The position numbers and the translations under genes were made by a program. A stretch of DNA of 64,000 nucleotides from Paludifilum halophilum. Its GTDB lineage: Bacteria > Bacillota > Bacilli > Thermoactinomycetales > DSM-45169. The notes beneath the pieces were generated by a model. That model did not search any database. It was not told the origin of the DNA and saw only the letters and a list, made by a program, of their open reading frames with translations. This document shows positions 26,188 to 34,936 of the stretch, in pieces (the stretch's first letter is position 1; each line of letters starts with the position of its first letter). The DNA lies in NCBI RefSeq assembly GCF_002245355.1, contig NZ_NOWF01000003.1, positions 124,001 through 188,000 of the forward strand. Reading direction: 5' to 3'.

Positions 26188-27879
26188 TTAATCCGTAACG
26201 GCTCCCCGGGAAGCGGAGGAGACCAACCGGGCGTATTTACGGAGGACTCCGCGGTCAGCGGAAAGGGACGGCTCTGTCCACTCCGCCCGCCGTTTTTCCA
26301 TTTCCTCATCGGTCACATCGACGGAAAGCTCCCGGGACTCGGAATCGATCGTAATCCAGTCCCCCTCTTTCAACAGGGCGATCGGGCCCCCCACTTGCGC
26401 CTCCGGAGCGGCATGGCCGATCACGAATCCGTGGGAACCGCCGGAAAAGCGTCCATCGGTGATCAGGGCCACTTTTTCTCCCAACCCTTTTCCGACCAGA
26501 ATTCCGGTAATAGATAACATCTCCGGCATACCGGGCCCTCCCTTGGGTCCCTCATAGCGGATGACGACAACATCCCCCGGCCGCACCCGGTCCGCCAGAA
26601 TCGCCTGAGCCGCATCCTCTTCGGAATCAAAGACACGGGCCGGGCCGGTCAATCGCTTCACCTTCAACCCTGACACTTTCGCTACTGCCCCCTCCGGAGC
26701 CAGGTTTCCCTCCAACACCACCAAGGGACCGGTTTTCCGAAACGGTCGATCGAAAGGACGGATCACTTCCTGTCCCTCTTTCAGGGGAGGTGCCTCAGCC
26801 AGGTTTTCCGCCAGGGTTTTCCCGGTAACGGTAAGACAATCCCCATGGAGCAGGCCTTCCTCCCACAGCTGTTTCATCACCGCCGGGACTCCGCCGGCCC
26901 GGTGAAGATCCTGCATCACGTAGCGTCCGCTGGGCTTCAGATCGGCGATGTGGGGAACCTGCCGGCGAATGCGTTCAAAATCCTGCATGGTCAAATCGAC
27001 ATCGACGGCATCGGCGATGGCCAACAGATGCAGAATCGCGTTGGTGGAACCTCCCAGGGCCATCACGACGGTAATAGCATTTTCAAAGGCTTCTTTGGTC
27101 ATGATGTCCTTCGGATAAATCCCTTGCCGTAACAGTTCCACCGCCGCTTGTCCCGCCTGGAGACAGTCCCGGCGCTTCAATTCCGACTCTGCCGGATTGG
27201 AGGAACTGCCGGGCAGGCTCATCCCCATCGCCTCAATCGCAGAGGCCATGGTATTGGCGGTATACATCCCGCCGCAGGAACCGGCACCGGGACAGGCGTT
27301 GCATTCGATCCGGTGCAACCGTTCCCGATCGATCACTCCCCGGTTGTACTGACCCACTCCTTCGAAAGCCGACACGATATCGATGTCCTGCTCTTCCAGA
27401 CGGCCGGGCCGGATGGTCCCTCCATAGACAAAGACCGCCGGGACCCCGGTACGACCGATGGCGATCATGCATCCCGGCATGTTTTTGTCGCAGCCTCCGA
27501 TTGCAACATAGGAATCCAGCCTCTCCGCCCCCACCACTGTCTCGATGGAGTCGGCGATCACTTCCCGGCTGGGCAGGGAATACCGCATTCCTTCATGTCC
27601 CATAGAAATGCCATCAGAAACGGTAATCGTATTGAAGATCAGGGGAGCACCGCCGTTTTCCCCGATTCCCTTCTTCGCCTGCTCCGCCAACGTGTCGATA
27701 TGCATATTGCAAGGGGTTACCTCACTCCAGGTACTGGCCACCCCGACCATCGGTTTTTGGAAATCATCATCGCGAAAACCGACAGAACGGAGCATCGCCC
27801 GATTGGGTGCCCGGTTCGCGCCCTCGCTGATCACGTGACTCCGGATACGCAGATCCTGATCGCTTTTTCTCCGGCTCAT
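26188..27879 (-). CDS. ilvD: Dihydroxy-acid dehydratase
   Basis: 563 residues. It removes water from dihydroxy acids in valine/isoleucine synthesis. The iron-sulfur cysteines are seen in [10 protein letters not shown] (near 117) and [16 protein letters not shown] (near 190); the conserved serine region [14 protein letters not shown] lies near 465. The ATG at 27879 has AAGGAGG six bases upstream. It is upstream of, and separate from, the ilvB operon promoter on the same strand; readthrough into that leader is possible since no terminator is obvious. Confidence 0.96.
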   Translation of the reverse strand: MSRRKSDQDLRIRSHVISEGANRAPNRAMLRSVGFRDDDFQKPMVGVASTWSEVTPCNMHIDTLAEQAKKGIGENGGAPLIFNTITVSDGISMGHEGMRYSLPSREVIADSIETVVGAERLDSYVAIGGCDKNMPGCMIAIGRTGVPAVFVYGGTIRPGRLEEQDIDIVSAFEGVGQYNRGVIDRERLHRIECNACPGAGSCGGMYTANTMASAIEAMGMSLPGSSSNPAESELKRRDCLQAGQAAVELLRQGIYPKDIMTKEAFENAITVVMALGGSTNAILHLLAIADAVDVDLTMQDFERIRRQVPHIADLKPSGRYVMQDLHRAGGVPAVMKQLWEEGLLHGDCLTVTGKTLAENLAEAPPLKEGQEVIRPFDRPFRKTGPLVVLEGNLAPEGAVAKVSGLKVKRLTGPARVFDSEEDAAQAILADRVRPGDVVVIRYEGPKGGPGMPEMLSITGILVGKGLGEKVALITDGRFSGGSHGFVIGHAAPEAQVGGPIALLKEGDWITIDSESRELSVDVTDEEMEKRRAEWTEPSLSADRGVLRKYARLVSSASRGAVTD

Positions 27880-27902
27880 GTAATACCTCCTTGAAATACC
27901 CC

Positions 27903-27930
27903 TTGACGATATTGCTGACAAGTGTATAGT
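27903..27930 (+). promoter_or_regulatory. Candidate promoter of the BASS transporter gene
   Basis: TTGACG (27903-27908), 16-base spacer, TATAGT (27925-27930), about 80 bases before the start codon, divergent from ilvD. Confidence 0.5.
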
Positions 27931-28008
27931 AAAATGCAATCCTTGTCACGACCTATTTTTTATTTTGTATCGAATTACGATTATTCATTAAAAAGGAGGT
28001 CCTTCACC

Positions 28009-28977
28009 ATGTCATGGCTTTCCCGAACGTCCCGGATCGCCGAAAAAACCTTTGCCTTGTGGGTACTCCTCATCGCCGGAGCCGCCTATCTGCAGCCCGG
28101 ATCTTTTACCTGGATCGGCCCCTGGGTCTCTCCGCTTCTGGGAGTGGTTATGTTCGGAATGGGTCTAACCCTGAAAGCCGAGGATTTCCGTCCCGTCTTC
28201 AAGCGGCCGAAACCGGTCCTCGCCGGCATCTTTTTCCAATTTCTTCTGATGCCTCTCATCGCCTATGTCATCGCAAAAGTGATGATGCTTCCGCCGGAAT
28301 TGGCCCTCGGTTTGATACTGGTCGGAGCTTGCCCGGGCGGTACCGCGTCCAATGTGATCGTCTATCTATCCAAAGGGGACGTGCCGCTGTCGGTAACCAT
28401 GACCACACTCTCCACTCTGCTGGCGCCGTTATTGACACCCTTGTCGCTGTGGATACTGGCGAATTCCTGGCTGCCAGTACACCCCTGGGAATTGGTGTTA
28501 TCCATCCTGCAGGTGGTTATCCTGCCGATTCTGCTGGGCTTGTCGGCACGGCGTTTTTTTCCGGTTACAATGCAAAAGGCGACTTCCGTCCTTCCCCTCG
28601 TTTCTGTCGTCGCCATTGTCACCATCGTGGCCGGTGTCATCGCCTTGAATGCCCCCCGTTTGACCCTGTCCGCGGTACCGGTGCTCACTGCTGTCATCCT
28701 GCACAATGGGATCGGACTTTTCCTCGGATACAGGGCGGCCCTCTTTCTCAAAATGGAACGAAGTCAAAGACGGGCTGTCTCCATCGAAGTGGGCATGCAG
28801 AATTCCGGTCTGGGAGTCGCCCTGGCCCTGGCCCATTTTAACCCTGCCGCCGCTTTACCCGGAGCCATCTTTAGTGTCTGGCACAACATCTCCGGCCCCC
28901 TGTTGGCGACGTATTGGTCGGCAAACAGCCATCATGGTGAAACGGGGACCAGGGCAGAGAGCACTGTATCCAAATGA
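28009..28977 (+). CDS. Bile acid:sodium symporter (BASS) family transporter
   Basis: 322 residues, hydrophobic throughout with about ten membrane helices. It has the BASS signatures: GVVMFGMGLTLKAEDF near 45 and VGACPGGTASNVIVYLSKGD near 105, and the later EVGMQNSGLGVALA crossover helix near 262 that forms the sodium sites. B. subtilis YocS is of this type. The substrate is probably an organic acid (related PanS/YocS proteins carry pantoate-like or keto acids), which the divergent ilvD might hint at. AAAAGGAGG lies nine bases from ATG 28009. Confidence 0.88.
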   Translation: MSWLSRTSRIAEKTFALWVLLIAGAAYLQPGSFTWIGPWVSPLLGVVMFGMGLTLKAEDFRPVFKRPKPVLAGIFFQFLLMPLIAYVIAKVMMLPPELALGLILVGACPGGTASNVIVYLSKGDVPLSVTMTTLSTLLAPLLTPLSLWILANSWLPVHPWELVLSILQVVILPILLGLSARRFFPVTMQKATSVLPLVSVVAIVTIVAGVIALNAPRLTLSAVPVLTAVILHNGIGLFLGYRAALFLKMERSQRRAVSIEVGMQNSGLGVALALAHFNPAAALPGAIFSVWHNISGPLLATYWSANSHHGETGTRAESTVSK

Positions 28978-29021
28978 CTCGACGTAAAAGTATTGCAGGA
29001 ACGAAAAGCGAATCAAACTTT

Positions 29022-29051
29022 TTGACAAATGATTTTCATATCCTGTAAAAT
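29022..29051 (+). promoter_or_regulatory. Candidate promoter of the MarR gene
   Basis: TTGACA (29022-29027), 18-base spacer, TAAAAT (29046-29051). The AT-rich stretch after it could hold an autoregulatory operator. Confidence 0.55.
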
Positions 29052-29114
29052 TCGTTATATGAAAATTTCACTTAGTGAATGAATGGACGGAACTTCAAAG
29101 GAAAGGTGAGGTAT

Positions 29115-29534
29115 TTGTCCAACCGAAATAAGCTGACCCATGAACTGGAACTGGCGTTCCGGCAAACTTTTCGCCGGATGAAAAAAGAGTTGAATGCCGT
29201 TTTGGGGGAGACAACCAACCGAAGCGAGTTCATCTTTCTCCAACAGCTTTACACCCGCGGTCCATTAAAGGTTTCCGCCTTGTCTGCGGAATTCGAAGTA
29301 TCCGCCAGCCATATCACCCATGTCACTGATCGGTTGGTACAAAAAAACTGGGTACGGCGCCAACGTTCCCAAAAGGATAAGCGTGTCGTTGAGCTTCAGA
29401 TAACAGAAGAAGGAAATCAGGCCTTTTTGCAAATGGAAGAAAAGCAAAACGAATATTTTCGTCGGAAATTCGATCCCCTTTCCGACCAGGAAATAAAAAT
29501 ATTGCTGAACCTGATCCAAAAATTGAATGCATAG
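29115..29534 (+). CDS. MarR-family transcriptional regulator
   Basis: 139 residues from a TTG start at 29115, where AAAGGTGA lies five bases upstream; the ATG at 29079 has no ribosome site. The winged helix is clear: PLKVSALSAEFEVSASHITHVTDRLVQKNWVRR then the wing RSQKDKRVVELQITEEG. Helices at both ends would form the dimer interface. It may regulate itself or the BASS transporter 100 bases upstream on the same strand. The effector is unknown. Confidence 0.85.
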   Translation: MSNRNKLTHELELAFRQTFRRMKKELNAVLGETTNRSEFIFLQQLYTRGPLKVSALSAEFEVSASHITHVTDRLVQKNWVRRQRSQKDKRVVELQITEEGNQAFLQMEEKQNEYFRRKFDPLSDQEIKILLNLIQKLNA

Positions 29535-29652
29535 AACCGGCGTAAAGGAGTGATTCCCCTTTGGAGAACCTGGATTCAAAACGGATGAAATCCCCTGAAA
29601 TCTCACCCCTGTGCTTGATAGAATAGAAACCGCTTGAGTGTTCGAAAGATGG

Positions 29653-29695
29653 AAAAAACCCCGATTCCGCAAAAAGGAACCGGGGCTTCTTTTTT
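29653..29695. terminator. Bidirectional terminator between marR and the XRE gene
   Basis: CCCCG-A-TTCC (29659) pairs with GGAA-C-CGGGG (to 29685), with CTTCTTTTTT after it on the plus strand and six A before it. Confidence 0.75.
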
Positions 29696-29719
29696 ACAAA
29701 AGAGGATCCCTTTTCTCCC

Positions 29720-30136
29720 TCACTCATCCTCCGACCGGCCGGCATACTTTGAACTCCTTTCGCTCACCATCGTTTGCATCAATTCCCGTACAGCGCTCCG
29801 TTCCTTATTGGTAAACGGCACCTTTCCCCAGTATAGGTCATCCTTCTCCAATATTTCCTTCAAGTTGCAGCTTTTCTTGGCACATGCCGCATCTTTCCCT
29901 TCATGGTCGGTCGCCGAAGCGTTACTGGAGTCGGAATCCTTTCTCGCCAGAAGATAATCTGTGGAGACATGGAAAAAGCCGGCGATTTGATGCAAAGTGG
30001 ACAAGGATGGTTCCCGTTCACCGCGTTCATACATTCCGACCGTACTTTTGCTGATTCTTAAATGCTTGGCCAAGTCCTGCTGTCTCAGATTCTGTTGCAA
30101 CCGCAAAGAGCGCAACCGATCCCCAAAAGTATCCAT
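29720..30136 (-). CDS. XRE-family regulator with C-terminal extension
   Basis: 138 residues. The N-terminal Cro/C1 helix-turn-helix (residues 1-65) is typical: DRLRSLRLQQNLRQQDLAKHL, SKSTVGMYERGEREPS, FHVSTDYLLAR. The rest is polar, with a CAKKSC pair near 87-92 and a basic helix, resembling SlrR/SinR-type two-domain regulators in layout only. The ATG at 30136 follows a GGGGAG stretch. It is divergent from a second XRE gene and the shared promoter region holds repeated palindromes. Confidence 0.85.
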   Translation of the reverse strand: MDTFGDRLRSLRLQQNLRQQDLAKHLRISKSTVGMYERGEREPSLSTLHQIAGFFHVSTDYLLARKDSDSSNASATDHEGKDAACAKKSCNLKEILEKDDLYWGKVPFTNKERSAVRELMQTMVSERSSKYAGRSEDE

Positions 30137-30163
30137 GGCATTCTCCCCCCACATTTATAATTT

Positions 30164-30258
30164 AACACAAAGCGTGTGATTTGAAAGTGATTAATACAAA
30201 TTGTGTTCCAATATTACGAAAGGTTCATTATAATAAGGTAGAACACCATTTGTGGTTC
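30164..30258. promoter_or_regulatory. Divergent promoter region with three candidate XRE operators
   Basis: Three related imperfect palindromes: AACACAAAGCGTGTGATT (30164-30181), ATACAAATTGTGTTCC (30194-30209) and GAACACCATTTGTGGTTC (30241-30258). All share the ACA-N-TGT pattern. A plus-strand -10 TATAAT lies at 30229-30234, with the middle palindrome over its -35 region and the last palindrome at the transcription start. Confidence 0.55.
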
Positions 30259-30263
30259 AGGTG

Positions 30264-30470
30264 ATGAATTTGAAACAGAAGATCGCCCAAAAACTGCTTC
30301 ATTTACGGGGAGACAAGAGACGGGAAGAGGTTGCCAAAGCGGTGGGGATCAGTGTCAGCGCACTACAAATGTATGAAAATGCCCGTCGCATTCCGCGGGA
30401 CGATATCAAAGTGAAGTTGGCGGGATATTACGGAGTTTCTGTGGAAGAACTTTTTTTTGACGGCCGTTGA
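30264..30470 (+). CDS. Minimal XRE-family helix-turn-helix regulator
   Basis: 68 residues, only the Cro/C1 DNA-binding domain: LKQKIAQKLLHLRGDK, AVGISVSALQMYENARRIPR, GVSVEELFFD. Such minimal regulators are common in phage and conjugative elements but also in Bacillus chromosomes. AGGTGA overlaps the ATG at 30264 and sits five bases from a TTG two codons later, so translation may begin at 30270. It is divergent from the larger XRE gene. Confidence 0.78.
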   Translation: MNLKQKIAQKLLHLRGDKRREEVAKAVGISVSALQMYENARRIPRDDIKVKLAGYYGVSVEELFFDGR

Positions 30471-30571
30471 CAGAAACACAGAAGCCATCTTTACAGGCCA
30501 AAAAAGGGCATGGCTGTTGCGGAAAAGCTTGCCCGCAACCGGAACGGTTTCGCGATCGACGACCGACCGGT

Positions 30572-30739
30572 TCAGCCATCCCCTTCGTCCTGCGATCGAA
30601 AGATTCGCCGCAATACCAACGGGCGGTCCGGAGCCGCCGGTGGCAGAGGCTGTATTTCTCCTGTCTGTCCTTCCATCCTCTGGGCTTTTTCGGCCTCCGC
30701 CCATTCCTCCTCGGTGCTGAAGTCATCCAGGATGATCAT
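30572..30739 (-). CDS. Small acidic hypothetical protein (55 residues)
   Basis: ATG 30739 to TGA 30572. The acidic N-terminal helix (DDFSTEEEWAEAEKAQRME) and a Pro-rich, basic C-terminus look protein-like, and codon use fits the genome. The ribosome site is weak (GGGGAACGAAAG), and the upstream side is cut off 18 bases away by a MITE-like element, which may have separated it from its own signals. Function unknown. Confidence 0.4.
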   Translation of the reverse strand: MIILDDFSTEEEWAEAEKAQRMEGQTGEIQPLPPAAPDRPLVLRRIFRSQDEGDG

Positions 30740-30756
30740 CTTTCGTTCCCCGGCGT

Positions 30757-30903
30757 CTAGTGCCCTATCTGGGAATCAAGTTGGGAGGGTGGTAGGCCGG
30801 CGTAGATCCTTTGCGTTTTTTGCAAGAGATCGGAGACGGCCTACCAGCCTGACCGCCCCCAGCAAGGGATCAAACTAATCAAAGTTGCCTGAAAGGGCAC
30901 TAG
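30757..30903. mobile_element. MITE-like element of 147 bases
   Basis: Ends are inverted: CTAGTGCCCTATC at 30757 and, reversed, CTAGTGCCCTTTC from 30903. Inside, GGTAGGCCG (30791) pairs with CGGCCTACC (30837-30845), so the whole element can fold into a long hairpin. CTAG at both ends may be the target duplication. No coding sequence. Confidence 0.65.
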
Positions 30904-31001
30904 GGAGGATATCGGGATTCTTTTTATATCTTTTTTTCCTCTCTGTCAATCACTCTCTCTATTATATAAGGATGCCATATCTTCGTTTTTTCCACCCAAA
31001 C

Positions 31002-31032
31002 AAAAAAAGCGCCTAAAACGGCACTTTTTTTA
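31002..31032 (-). terminator. Terminator of infC-rpmI-rplT
   Basis: Minus strand: AGTGCC, 6-base loop, GGCGCT, then seven T, 25-50 bases after the rplT stop. Confidence 0.8.
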
Positions 31033-31056
31033 TTACGAAATGGGTCAACCCCATCA

Positions 31057-31416
31057 TCAGGCATTCCCTTTTTCCTTGGCCAGATCAGCCAGCTCGGAGA
31101 AGGCCTTTTCATCGTTCACCGCCAAATCAGCCAACATTTTGCGGTTGATATCAACACCGGCCTGTTTCAACCCGTGCATCATCTTGTTATAAGAAAGACC
31201 GTTCATGCGAGCGGCGGCGTTAATCCGCGTAATCCACAGTTTGCGGAAGTCGCGCTTTTTCTGGCGACGGTCGCGATAGGCGTACATCAGCGACTTCATC
31301 ACTTGTTGTTTTGCGGTTTTAAAGAGTGTATGCTTGGAGCCGAAATAACCCCGGGCCAATTTCAACACTTTTTTACGACGACGTCGGGTAACCGTACCGC
31401 CTTTTACTCTAGCCAT
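31057..31416 (-). CDS. rplT: 50S ribosomal protein L20
   Basis: 119 residues, the usual length. Very basic N-terminal helix ([18 protein letters not shown]) and the 23S-binding domain with [19 protein letters not shown]20 is essential for early 50S assembly and also represses its own operon in Bacilli. The second ATG of an ATGATG pair was chosen (MARVKGG), with GGAGGG upstream. It is third in infC-rpmI-rplT. Confidence 0.98.
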   Translation of the reverse strand: MARVKGGTVTRRRRKKVLKLARGYFGSKHTLFKTAKQQVMKSLMYAYRDRRQKKRDFRKLWITRINAAARMNGLSYNKMMHGLKQAGVDINRKMLADLAVNDEKAFSELADLAKEKGNA

Positions 31417-31452
31417 CATCCATTCCCTCCAAACGTAAACGTCGGTTTCTGT

Positions 31453-31650
31453 TTATTTGTAAGCGATCAGTTGTTTGATCCGTTTCACGTCATTCTTGCT
31501 CATGATCTCGCTCTTGCGCAGCTTCCGCTTCGTCCTTTTCTGCATGTGTTCCAGATTGTGGTTCATAAATGCATGGTTCCGCCTGATTTTTCCTTTACCC
31601 GTCTTGCGAAACCGCTTGCTTACAGCGCGGCGTGTCTTCATTTTCGGCAT
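31453..31650 (-). CDS. rpmI: 50S ribosomal protein L35
   Basis: 65 residues starting MPKMKTRRAVSKRFRKTGKG, the standard L35, with the conserved HNLEHMQKRTKRKLR segment. It lies 15 bases after infC and 36 bases before rplT, the normal gene order. Confidence 0.98.
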   Translation of the reverse strand: MPKMKTRRAVSKRFRKTGKGKIRRNHAFMNHNLEHMQKRTKRKLRKSEIMSKNDVKRIKQLIAYK

Positions 31651-31665
31651 AAAAGAGGCCTCCTT

Positions 31666-32184
31666 CTATTGACTGGTTTTCGGCGACAGGATCATGATCA
31701 TGTGGCGACCTTCCAACTTGGGCTGGCGCTCCACATCTCCGAGGTCCTTGACCTCCCTGGCCATCCGGTCGAGAATTTTTCTCCCCAAGTCTTGGTGCGT
31801 GATTTCCCGCCCGCGAAAACGAATGGTCAGTTTTACTTTGTCTCCCTTTTTCAGGAACTTCTTCACATTGCGCAGCTTCGTGTTGACATCGTGCTCCTCA
31901 ATGGAGGGGCTGAAACGAATCTCTTTGATCTGGATGGTTTTTTGTTTCTTGCGAGCTTCTTTTTCCCGTTTACTCTGCTCGTAACGATACTTACCGTAAT
32001 CCATGATCCGGCACACCGGCGGTTTCGCCTGAGGTGCGACGTTAACCAGGTCCAAATCAGCCTCTCGGGACAAACGAAGCGCTTCCCGCAGGGGCTTAAT
32101 CCCCACCTGGTTCCCCTGGGAATCGATTAAGCGAACCTCGCGGGCACGAATGGCCTCGTTCACCTGTTGCTGTTCTCTGCTAAT
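31666..32184 (-). CDS. infC: Translation initiation factor IF-3
   Basis: 172 residues when started at ATT (32184), the rare start codon conserved in infC genes; GGAGG lies nine bases upstream. IF-3 limits its own synthesis through this codon. N-domain (QVNEAIRAREVRLID), basic linker (RYEQSKREKEARKKQK) and C-domain (EIRFSPSIEEHDVNTKLRN, VKLTIRFRGRE) are all present. A longer ATG/GTG frame would run through the leader hairpin and is unlikely. Confidence 0.97.
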   Translation of the reverse strand: MSREQQQVNEAIRAREVRLIDSQGNQVGIKPLREALRLSREADLDLVNVAPQAKPPVCRIMDYGKYRYEQSKREKEARKKQKTIQIKEIRFSPSIEEHDVNTKLRNVKKFLKKGDKVKLTIRFRGREITHQDLGRKILDRMAREVKDLGDVERQPKLEGRHMIMILSPKTSQ

Positions 32185-32217
32185 AACTTGCCACCTCCGA
32201 AGGAGATTTTCAAAATG

Positions 32218-32367
32218 AAAAAGGTGCAGGCAAACGCCCACACCTAGAGATCCCGTCATCCCAGAATCGCAAACCTGTCAACTGCCCGAAGCGTCGATCA
32301 GGTGAGAAGCGGGGCGCTTCTGCTTAGCTACTGAACGAATATTAACATGCCATGGCTGTTCTGTCAA
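32218..32367 (-). promoter_or_regulatory. infC operon promoter and leader with terminator (L20-type leader)
   Basis: Minus strand promoter TTGACA (32367-32362), 17-base spacer, TAATAT (32344-32339). The leader ends in a hairpin (AGGTG-GGGC / GCC-GCACCT) followed by five T at 32245-32218, just before the infC ribosome site. In Bacilli this position holds the L20-responsive attenuator; I infer the same here. Confidence 0.75.
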
Positions 32368-32384
32368 GAAATCCAGGCACAGGG

Positions 32385-34313
32385 TCAATCTTTCTCGTCG
32401 ATCTCCCTTTTCATGGCCGTGATGAGCTCCTCTACTTTCTGTGCTCCCTGATCTCCGAGGGCTCGTTTTCGAACAGCGACTGTACCCTGTTCCTTCTCCT
32501 TTTCCCCGATGACCAGCATGTAGGGGATTTTCTGCATTTGAGCTTCGCGGATTTTATATCCGATCTTTTCGCTCCGGGAGTCCAACTCCGCCCGGATACC
32601 GGCTTCTTGCAACTTTTCCACCACTTCCTGGGCATAATCATGGAAAGCATCCGTGATAGTCATCACTCGAGCCTGCACCGGAGCCAGCCATAGAGGGAAC
32701 GCCCCCATATAATACTCCAACAAGAAGGCGACAAAACGTTCCATGGTGCTGACAACTCCCCGATGGATCACAACCGGCCGATGGGGTTGGCCGTCTTCGC
32801 CGATATATTCCAGCTCAAACTGCTCAGGCAAATGGAAGTCCAACTGAACCGTGGACAGGGTCTCATCTTTCCCCAAAGCCGTCTGGATCTGAACATCCAG
32901 CTTGGGACCGTAAAAGGCGGCTTCCCCTTCCGCCTCCACATAGTCCAGCCCCAGATCATTCATCGCTTCCTTGAGCATCTGCTGGCTCTTTTCCCACATC
33001 TCATCATTTTGGACGTACTTCTTCTTATCGGCGGGATCCCGGTAAGACAGGCGATACCAGAAATCCCTGATCCCGAAGTCCCGGTAGACTTGTTCGATCA
33101 GCTGGACCACTTTGGTAAACTCCGACTGAATCTGATCCGGACGGCAAAAGATATGAGCGTCGTTCAGTGTCATCGCCCGTACCCGTTGCAACCCGGACAA
33201 AGCCCCGGACATTTCATACCGGTGCATCGTCCCCAATTCGGCGATTCGGATCGGTAAATTACGATAGCTCTTCAGATCATTTTTGTAAACCATCATATGG
33301 TGAGGACAGTTCATCGGACGAAGCACTAACTCTTCATTATCCATCTTCATCGACGGGTACATGTCTTCCTGGTAATGGTCCCAGTGTCCCGAGATTTTGT
33401 ACAGATCCATCGATGCCAGATGGGGCGTATATACATGCTGATAGCCCATCCGCTCTTCCTTGTCCACAATATAGCGCTCGATGATCCGCCGGACCGTCGC
33501 CCCGTTGGGCAGCCACAAGGGTAAGCCCTGTCCCACTTCCCGAGATAGAGAAAAAATCTTCAAATCCTTGCCCAATCGGCGGTGATCCCGCTTTTTCGCT
33601 TCTTCCAACCGATGCAGGTACTCATCCAACTGGGATTTCTTCGGCCAGATGGTACCGTAGACCCGTTGAAGCATGGGGTTGTCAGAGTCCCCGCGCCAGT
33701 AGGCACCGGCGACATTTAACAGTTTAAAGGCCTTCAATTGACCAGTGGAGGAGACATGGGGGCCGCGACACAGATCGAAAAACTCCCCCTGCTCGTAAAT
33801 GGTGATCGTCTCCCCCTCAGGCAAATCCCGAATCAGCTCCAGCTTCAAGGGATCACCGACTTCTTCATAAAGACGGAGCGCTTCTTCCCGAGAGACAACC
33901 CTTCGACGAATCGGCAGGTTCTCCTTCGCAATTCGTTGCATCTCCGCTTCAATCTTGGGAAAGTCCTCCTCGCTCAACCGTTCCGGCAAATCCATATCGT
34001 AATAAAAGCCGTTTTCGATCACCGGTCCCACACCCAAGTGGACATCGGAATACAGGCGTTTAACCGCCTGGGCCATCAAGTGGGCGGCACTGTGCCGGTA
34101 AACCTCCAGCCCTTCGGGATCATCCAGTGTAAGAATTTTCACTTCGGCTCCATCCGGCACTTCCACGGACAAATCCACCGGCTTTCCGTCGATCATCCCG
34201 GCGACGGCCTTTTTGCGCAGTCCCTTGCTGATGGAGGCCGCCACATCGTCGACGGTCACCGTAGAATCGAACTCCCGGCGCGACCCGTCGGGTAGTTGTA
34301 CGGCGATGCTCAT
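32385..34313 (-). CDS. thrS: Threonyl-tRNA synthetase
   Basis: 642 residues. Domains in order: TGS (1-62), the editing domain with [14 protein letters not shown] (about 75) and the C-x2-H type site ([12 protein letters not shown], near 183), the class II core ([13 protein letters not shown] near 335, [13 protein letters not shown] near 383, [19 protein letters not shown] near 510), and the anticodon-binding domain (540-642). It charges tRNA-Thr and removes Ser-tRNA. It is controlled by the T-box directly upstream. Confidence 0.98.
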   Translation of the reverse strand: MSIAVQLPDGSRREFDSTVTVDDVAASISKGLRKKAVAGMIDGKPVDLSVEVPDGAEVKILTLDDPEGLEVYRHSAAHLMAQAVKRLYSDVHLGVGPVIENGFYYDMDLPERLSEEDFPKIEAEMQRIAKENLPIRRRVVSREEALRLYEEVGDPLKLELIRDLPEGETITIYEQGEFFDLCRGPHVSSTGQLKAFKLLNVAGAYWRGDSDNPMLQRVYGTIWPKKSQLDEYLHRLEEAKKRDHRRLGKDLKIFSLSREVGQGLPLWLPNGATVRRIIERYIVDKEERMGYQHVYTPHLASMDLYKISGHWDHYQEDMYPSMKMDNEELVLRPMNCPHHMMVYKNDLKSYRNLPIRIAELGTMHRYEMSGALSGLQRVRAMTLNDAHIFCRPDQIQSEFTKVVQLIEQVYRDFGIRDFWYRLSYRDPADKKKYVQNDEMWEKSQQMLKEAMNDLGLDYVEAEGEAAFYGPKLDVQIQTALGKDETLSTVQLDFHLPEQFELEYIGEDGQPHRPVVIHRGVVSTMERFVAFLLEYYMGAFPLWLAPVQARVMTITDAFHDYAQEVVEKLQEAGIRAELDSRSEKIGYKIREAQMQKIPYMLVIGEKEKEQGTVAVRKRALGDQGAQKVEELITAMKREIDEKD

Positions 34314-34330
34314 TCAGATCCCTCCTTAAA

Positions 34331-34660
34331 AAATAAAAAACACCCGTACCCAAAAGGGACGAGTGTCGTCACACGCGGTTCCACCCTTATTCGGCTCTGT
34401 CGACACCGGGAGCACCCGGGCCGAAAAGCCCTTTCAACACCGGTAACGGGGTGCGAGCGGCCTGCCGATACTCACCCGGCCGTTCCAAGACGGCCGTCCT
34501 TTCCCGGCGGCAGTTCGGAGGGGGTATCATCCGCCCAGGGGGTTCAGAGGCTTTCAGCCGGTGACCTCTGTTCTCTGGCAACCGTGTGCGAATGACAAGT
34601 CCTCGTCATCACTGTTCGACATCAGACGTCTTGATTAACCATATTGTTAGACGGAGAGAT
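34331..34660 (-). promoter_or_regulatory. T-box leader, threonine type, for thrS
   Basis: Minus strand. The T-box AAGGGTGGAACCGCG lies at 34388-34374 (GGAACC variant), followed by a terminator (ACACTCGTCCC-loop-GGGTACGGGTGT and TTTTTTATTTTTT) at 34366-34331. Stem I shows the usual AGAACAGAGG and GGCTGAAAGCCTCTG elements. The candidate specifier is ACC (34525-34523), before CCCTCCGAAC. Uncharged tRNA-Thr would allow readthrough into thrS. Confidence 0.92.
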
Positions 34661-34785
34661 CGTCTTCTACCACGCTCCCGTTGCCATCCGACAGGGAAGT
34701 AAAAGCTGTCCGCTCCGAATCAACCGGCAAGGTTAGGGGAAAGCCGTTCGAAAGCGTCACAAGGAAGGATGTTGCCCCTAAACAC

Positions 34786-34890
34786 GCCCTCCAGCTTCTC
34801 CGCTAAGTAGGATGGCAAAAGTCGCTTAGGCAGACACGACACCCCTTTTTCAAACCCAGTACTGGATAATCAACAGTGCCGGTTCGACAC
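34786..34890 (-). repeat. Dispersed repeat family 2, copy C (inside the thrS leader)
   Basis: On the minus strand: CTGTTGATTATCCAGTACTG, then GGGGTGTCGTGTCTGC, AAGCGACTTTTGCCATCC. A second copy at 54842-54946 has CTGTTGATCATTC, GGGGTGTCGTGTTCTGC, CAGCGACTATTGCCACCC in the same order and spacing. It lies between the thrS promoter and the T-box, so it is part of the transcript. No coding capacity. Confidence 0.6.
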
Positions 34891-34903
34891 AAAATTTGCT
34901 TGT

Positions 34904-34932
34904 ATTATAACCCGCTCCCGGATGGGAGTCAA
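34904..34932 (-). promoter_or_regulatory. Sigma-A promoter of thrS
   Basis: Minus strand: TTGACT (34932-34927), 17-base spacer, TATAAT (34909-34904). The resulting leader is nearly 590 bases long because of the inserted repeat. Confidence 0.82.
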
Positions 34933-34936
34933 GCCA

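Noticed and set aside
29720-30470. XRE pair as a toxin-antitoxin or prophage module
   Set aside because: No toxin, integrase or structural phage gene is adjacent; only regulators are visible.
30457-30878. Several overlapping plus-strand frames downstream of the small XRE gene
   Set aside because: Mutually overlapping, without ribosome sites, and running into the MITE; composition looks non-coding.
32185-32259. Longer infC start
   Set aside because: It would run through the leader hairpin; the conserved ATT start with a ribosome site gives the normal 172 residues.
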